This document shows, piece after piece, positions 61,721 through 64,000 of a stretch of DNA of 64,000 nucleotides. A model generated the notes under the pieces. That model worked only from the letters and a program-made list of their open reading frames with translations. It was not told where the DNA came from and did not search any database. The stretch comes from Protonemura montana (lineage: Eukaryota > Arthropoda > Insecta > Plecoptera > Nemouridae). A program made the translations under genes and the position numbers. Location: assembly GCA_947568835.1 (NCBI GenBank), contig OX387609.1, forward strand, positions 4,654,001 to 4,718,000. Reading direction: 5' to 3'. Within the stretch, counting starts at the first letter, position 1; each line of letters opens with the position of its first letter.

Positions 61721-64000
61721 TTAGGAGGAGGAGGCGTCCATTGGAACTTCTTCATCCGCATCCGATACAGCGAGTTGACTAAGCGACTGCTCAAGGGCCT
61801 GCTGGTCAGCCTCTTGATAGCCACTACGCGAGGAAGGATCCGCTGCCTGGTGGTCCGGCGCATGAATCTCGAGCACCTCCTGGTACACGATGTTCTTGGT
61901 GAAGGTGGTGTTGCTCGAGACGATCAACTTGCCCTGCGCCTCGTTACCGGCGACTGCCACGAAGATCGAGTCCAAAGAGCGAGCCCGAGAAAGCGCCACG
62001 TATAGCTGACCGTGTCCGAATACTGGTTTTTCTAAATGAATTCCCACCCTCTTTAAAGATTGACCCTGGGCTTTATTGATGGTCATGGCGAATGCCAGAC
62101 GGATCGGAAACTGGCGCCTTGTCATCGTAAAGGGCATGCCAATGTCCGAGGGAGTTAGGTTGACTCTACATAGGAAAGTGCGTCGTCCCGCACAGCGCCC
62201 TCCGATGATCCTGCAGTCGATCACGTGCTCGTGGAGTGCAACAACGCTGAGTCGAGTCTTATTGCATAGGCCGGCTCTCACGTCGACGTTCCTCATGAGC
62301 ATCACGATTGCATGAACTTTCAGACGAAGCTTGTGCGGTGGCATCCCGGATGGCGTTAATGAATTTAGATATTCTACGGGATAATCGGTAGCCAAAACGT
62401 CGCCATCTTCGCCTTCACTGACATCGACAGTGTCGGCGCTGCAGTATTCGAACACGTCACCTTCGAGGCGCTCAAGAACGTTGTCATTGATGTTCAAAGA
62501 CTCCACGTTCTTCGGGCAGAGGATGGCATGGTCTTGCATCACGGCCATCTCGGCAGCACTAATGCTCGTGCCGAAGACGGCGTCAATGACGCAGTCCACG
62601 ACGCATTGGACAGGTAATGCGATGGTGTCATCCGGGAGGTGGCAGTCATTCAAAATCTCGCCGTTTCCGACACGCAAGAGCCACTCGACGAACTCTACTT
62701 CGCCTGGGTTGGCGCGCATGTTCGCGCGCAGCTCGAGGGTGCGGAACAACGACCAAAGCTCGCCACGCTTAATGCATTGCTCGACAATGGTCGTTCGGTT
62801 GCCATTTCGAACGACTGGGAGGCACTGCCTAAAATCCCCGCCGATAACGATCACCTTTCCGCCGAACGGACGCTCATCGTTGGTCACGTCTCTTAGCGTC
62901 CGCTCGATCACGTTCAGGGCCAGCAGAGGCGCCATGGGTCCTTCATCCAAGATGATGACCTTGGCCGCCCTCAGCGAAGCGCCCTCGGCGGAGTTGGGCT
63001 TCACGCCAGACGTGCTGTTTTCCACAATCGGAACAGGCAATCGAAATCGCGAGTGGCAGGTCCTCCCTCCCTTCAGTAACGTCGCCGCAATGCCCGTCCA
63101 CGCGACGGCCACGGCTCGCTCGCCTCGGGCTCGCAGCGTGCTGATGAGGGTGTTGTATAGGAAGGTCTTCCCGCTGCCGCCCGGGCCGTCCAGGTAGAAG
63201 CACCTCTGCTCGGCGTTCGGGTCGTCGATTGCTGCCATCACCGCGTCGAATGCCACGCGCTGCCTGCCGTTGAGCTTCACCAAGTTCTCCTCGGCCTCTT
63301 CCCTTTCGGCGGTCTGGTCGAACTGCTCGTCGACAGCAACGATGACTGGCACTCGAGGCGCCGGCAAACCGATTTCGGCGTTGGTCAGGCGGTGTAGGGC
63401 AAGGACGGACTGGATGGAATTCAGGGCCAACTGTTCTGCCTCGATGGGGTCGTGTTCTCGGGCGAAATCTTCGCAGAAATCGCCCTTGAAACGCTCCCAT
63501 AGAGACAGCGGGTCAAGAGGCTGACAGAACGCGCAAATGATAGCAAACAGCTGACGAAGTTCGTTTGGCATCTTTATAGCAACCGCCTCCTGCAGACATT
63601 TCTGCCACTCGTCGTCGTCCATTAGCAGGTTGCGTGCGATGGCAGCTTCCTTGAAGGTAGCGTAAACCCTACCCTGGAACGTGCGCACGTCCTCGAATGA
63701 GGTGGCGCCGGCGACGTGTAGCAAAAGGAGACGAAGATGGTATCGCTCGATCTGCCGGGGCGTCACGGAGTACATTCGGCTGATGATTGAGCCGGCACCT
63801 CGCTTTCGTGGCTTCCACGCTTTGCCCTCGAAACGGAAGTGGTACGGGATGTCGATGTACTTGTACTGCCGTGCCGCCGGGTTGCTACTATTCAGCGCAA
63901 ACCATGCCGTCAGCGTAGTCAGCGCAGCCCTGCCGCGTTCTGCTGCGGCTTCCTCGTCTCCAGGACGGAACGTGACCATGTGGTCACCCTCGAGGTGGAT
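61721..64000 (-). CDS. Helitron helicase (Pif1-like), partial at the window edge
   Basis: This is the C-terminal part of a RepHel-type protein that unwinds DNA during rolling-circle transposition. At least 759 codons are open without interruption; the Met at 63979 is internal because IHLEGDH precedes it in frame to the edge. Numbering from that Met, Walker A GPGGSGKT is at 265-272, Walker B VIILDEGPM at 341-349, GGDFRQCLPVV at 380-390 and LRANMR at 417-422. Near the C terminus are AFAMTINKAQGQSLKRVG and GQLYVALSRARSLDSI (motifs V and VI). The upstream residues (ARQYKYIDIPYHFRF, SRMYSVTPRQIERYHLRLLL) match the Helitron region between Rep and helicase. Base composition is far GC-richer than the surroundings. 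Intactness and composition suggest a recent arrival. The acidic/Ser tail ends at a TAA. Confidence 0.97.
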   Translation of the reverse strand: MHLEGDHMVTFRPGDEEAAAERGRAALTTLTAWFALNSSNPAARQYKYIDIPYHFRFEGKAWKPRKRGAGSIISRMYSVTPRQIERYHLRLLLLHVAGATSFEDVRTFQGRVYATFKEAAIARNLLMDDDEWQKCLQEAVAIKMPNELRQLFAIICAFCQPLDPLSLWERFKGDFCEDFAREHDPIEAEQLALNSIQSVLALHRLTNAEIGLPAPRVPVIVAVDEQFDQTAEREEAEENLVKLNGRQRVAFDAVMAAIDDPNAEQRCFYLDGPGGSGKTFLYNTLISTLRARGERAVAVAWTGIAATLLKGGRTCHSRFRLPVPIVENSTSGVKPNSAEGASLRAAKVIILDEGPMAPLLALNVIERTLRDVTNDERPFGGKVIVIGGDFRQCLPVVRNGNRTTIVEQCIKRGELWSLFRTLELRANMRANPGEVEFVEWLLRVGNGEILNDCHLPDDTIALPVQCVVDCVIDAVFGTSISAAEMAVMQDHAILCPKNVESLNINDNVLERLEGDVFEYCSADTVDVSEGEDGDVLATDYPVEYLNSLTPSGMPPHKLRLKVHAIVMLMRNVDVRAGLCNKTRLSVVALHEHVIDCRIIGGRCAGRRTFLCRVNLTPSDIGMPFTMTRRQFPIRLAFAMTINKAQGQSLKRVGIHLEKPVFGHGQLYVALSRARSLDSIFVAVAGNEAQGKLIVSSNTTFTKNIVYQEVLEIHAPDHQAADPSSRSGYQEADQQALEQSLSQLAVSDADEEVPMDASSS

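Larger units (their letters stand above)
60114..64000 (-). mobile_element. Helitron, 3' part (continues past the window edge)
   Basis: A rolling-circle transposon with a Pif1-type helicase coding end, followed on the minus strand by two tandem arrays and a GC-rich perfect hairpin (60114-60140) where a Helitron 3' terminal hairpin would be expected. The usual CTRR just after the hairpin is not seen within about 25 bp, so the true 3' end is unresolved. The Rep (HUH) domain and the 5' terminus lie beyond 64000. Confidence 0.8.

Noticed and set aside
62430..63197. 255-codon plus-strand frame in the Helitron
   Set aside because: Antisense shadow of the GC-rich helicase gene; no independent protein-like features.
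62943..63500. 185-codon Arg/Gly-rich minus-strand frame
   Set aside because: Shifted-frame shadow of the helicase with arginine bias expected from GC-rich DNA.

Overview
The window is eukaryotic nuclear DNA. It is AT-rich, with split genes whose exons have GT/AG boundaries, arthropod-style BTB/zinc-finger architecture, tRNA- and 5S-rRNA-derived SINEs, a Helitron and many short tandem arrays. A SINE body carrying a short run of AACCTAACCTA (the TTAGG arthropod telomere unit in reverse) is compatible with an insect or other arthropod. I cannot name the species from the sequence alone.

Layout. From 1 to about 28.4 kb the window is mostly non-coding and repeat-rich: diverged SINEs, a 114-bp satellite at 16 kb, a 42-bp hairpin satellite at 19.4 kb, a 75-bp array at 24.5 kb and a GGTT microsatellite at 25 kb. 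A few putative plus-strand exons (12.6, 30.0 and 32.3 kb) keep compatible splice phase and end in a transmembrane segment, suggesting the N-terminal half of a type II membrane protein. On the minus strand at 34.8-37.1 kb are the first four coding exons of the dynein-associated chaperone NudC; its CS-domain exons are not visible in the window. From 37.4 to 45 kb is a repeat-dominated gap. It contains a 5S-derived SINE whose promoter-bearing head is tandemly repeated six times at exactly 91 bp, and an old duplication of about 1.2 kb.

From 57.7 to 45.2 kb on the minus strand lies a BTB-C2H2 transcription-factor gene: five identified exons, ten zinc fingers and the second half of the BTB fold. 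Its largest intron (46.5-53.4 kb) holds the most striking object here. This is a 3304-bp transposon (47267-50570) flanked by TTAT duplications and made of two 1483-bp inverted arms, identical wherever I compared them, around a 338-bp centre. Each arm carries the 3' half of a putative DDE-type transposase gene, and the normal 5' half has been replaced by an inverted copy of the 3' half. Transcribed as part of the intron, it would fold into a very long dsRNA. A second copy of the 114-bp satellite sits about 15-20 bp inside the adjacent intron.

From 60.1 kb to the right edge, minus strand, is the 3' part of a Helitron: a GC-rich uninterrupted Pif1-type helicase (partial, running off the window), two tandem arrays, and a perfect 9-bp GC hairpin that may be its 3' end. 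The solid genes are NudC, the BTB-ZF factor, the Helitron helicase and the palindromic transposon ORF. The remaining exon calls are tentative.
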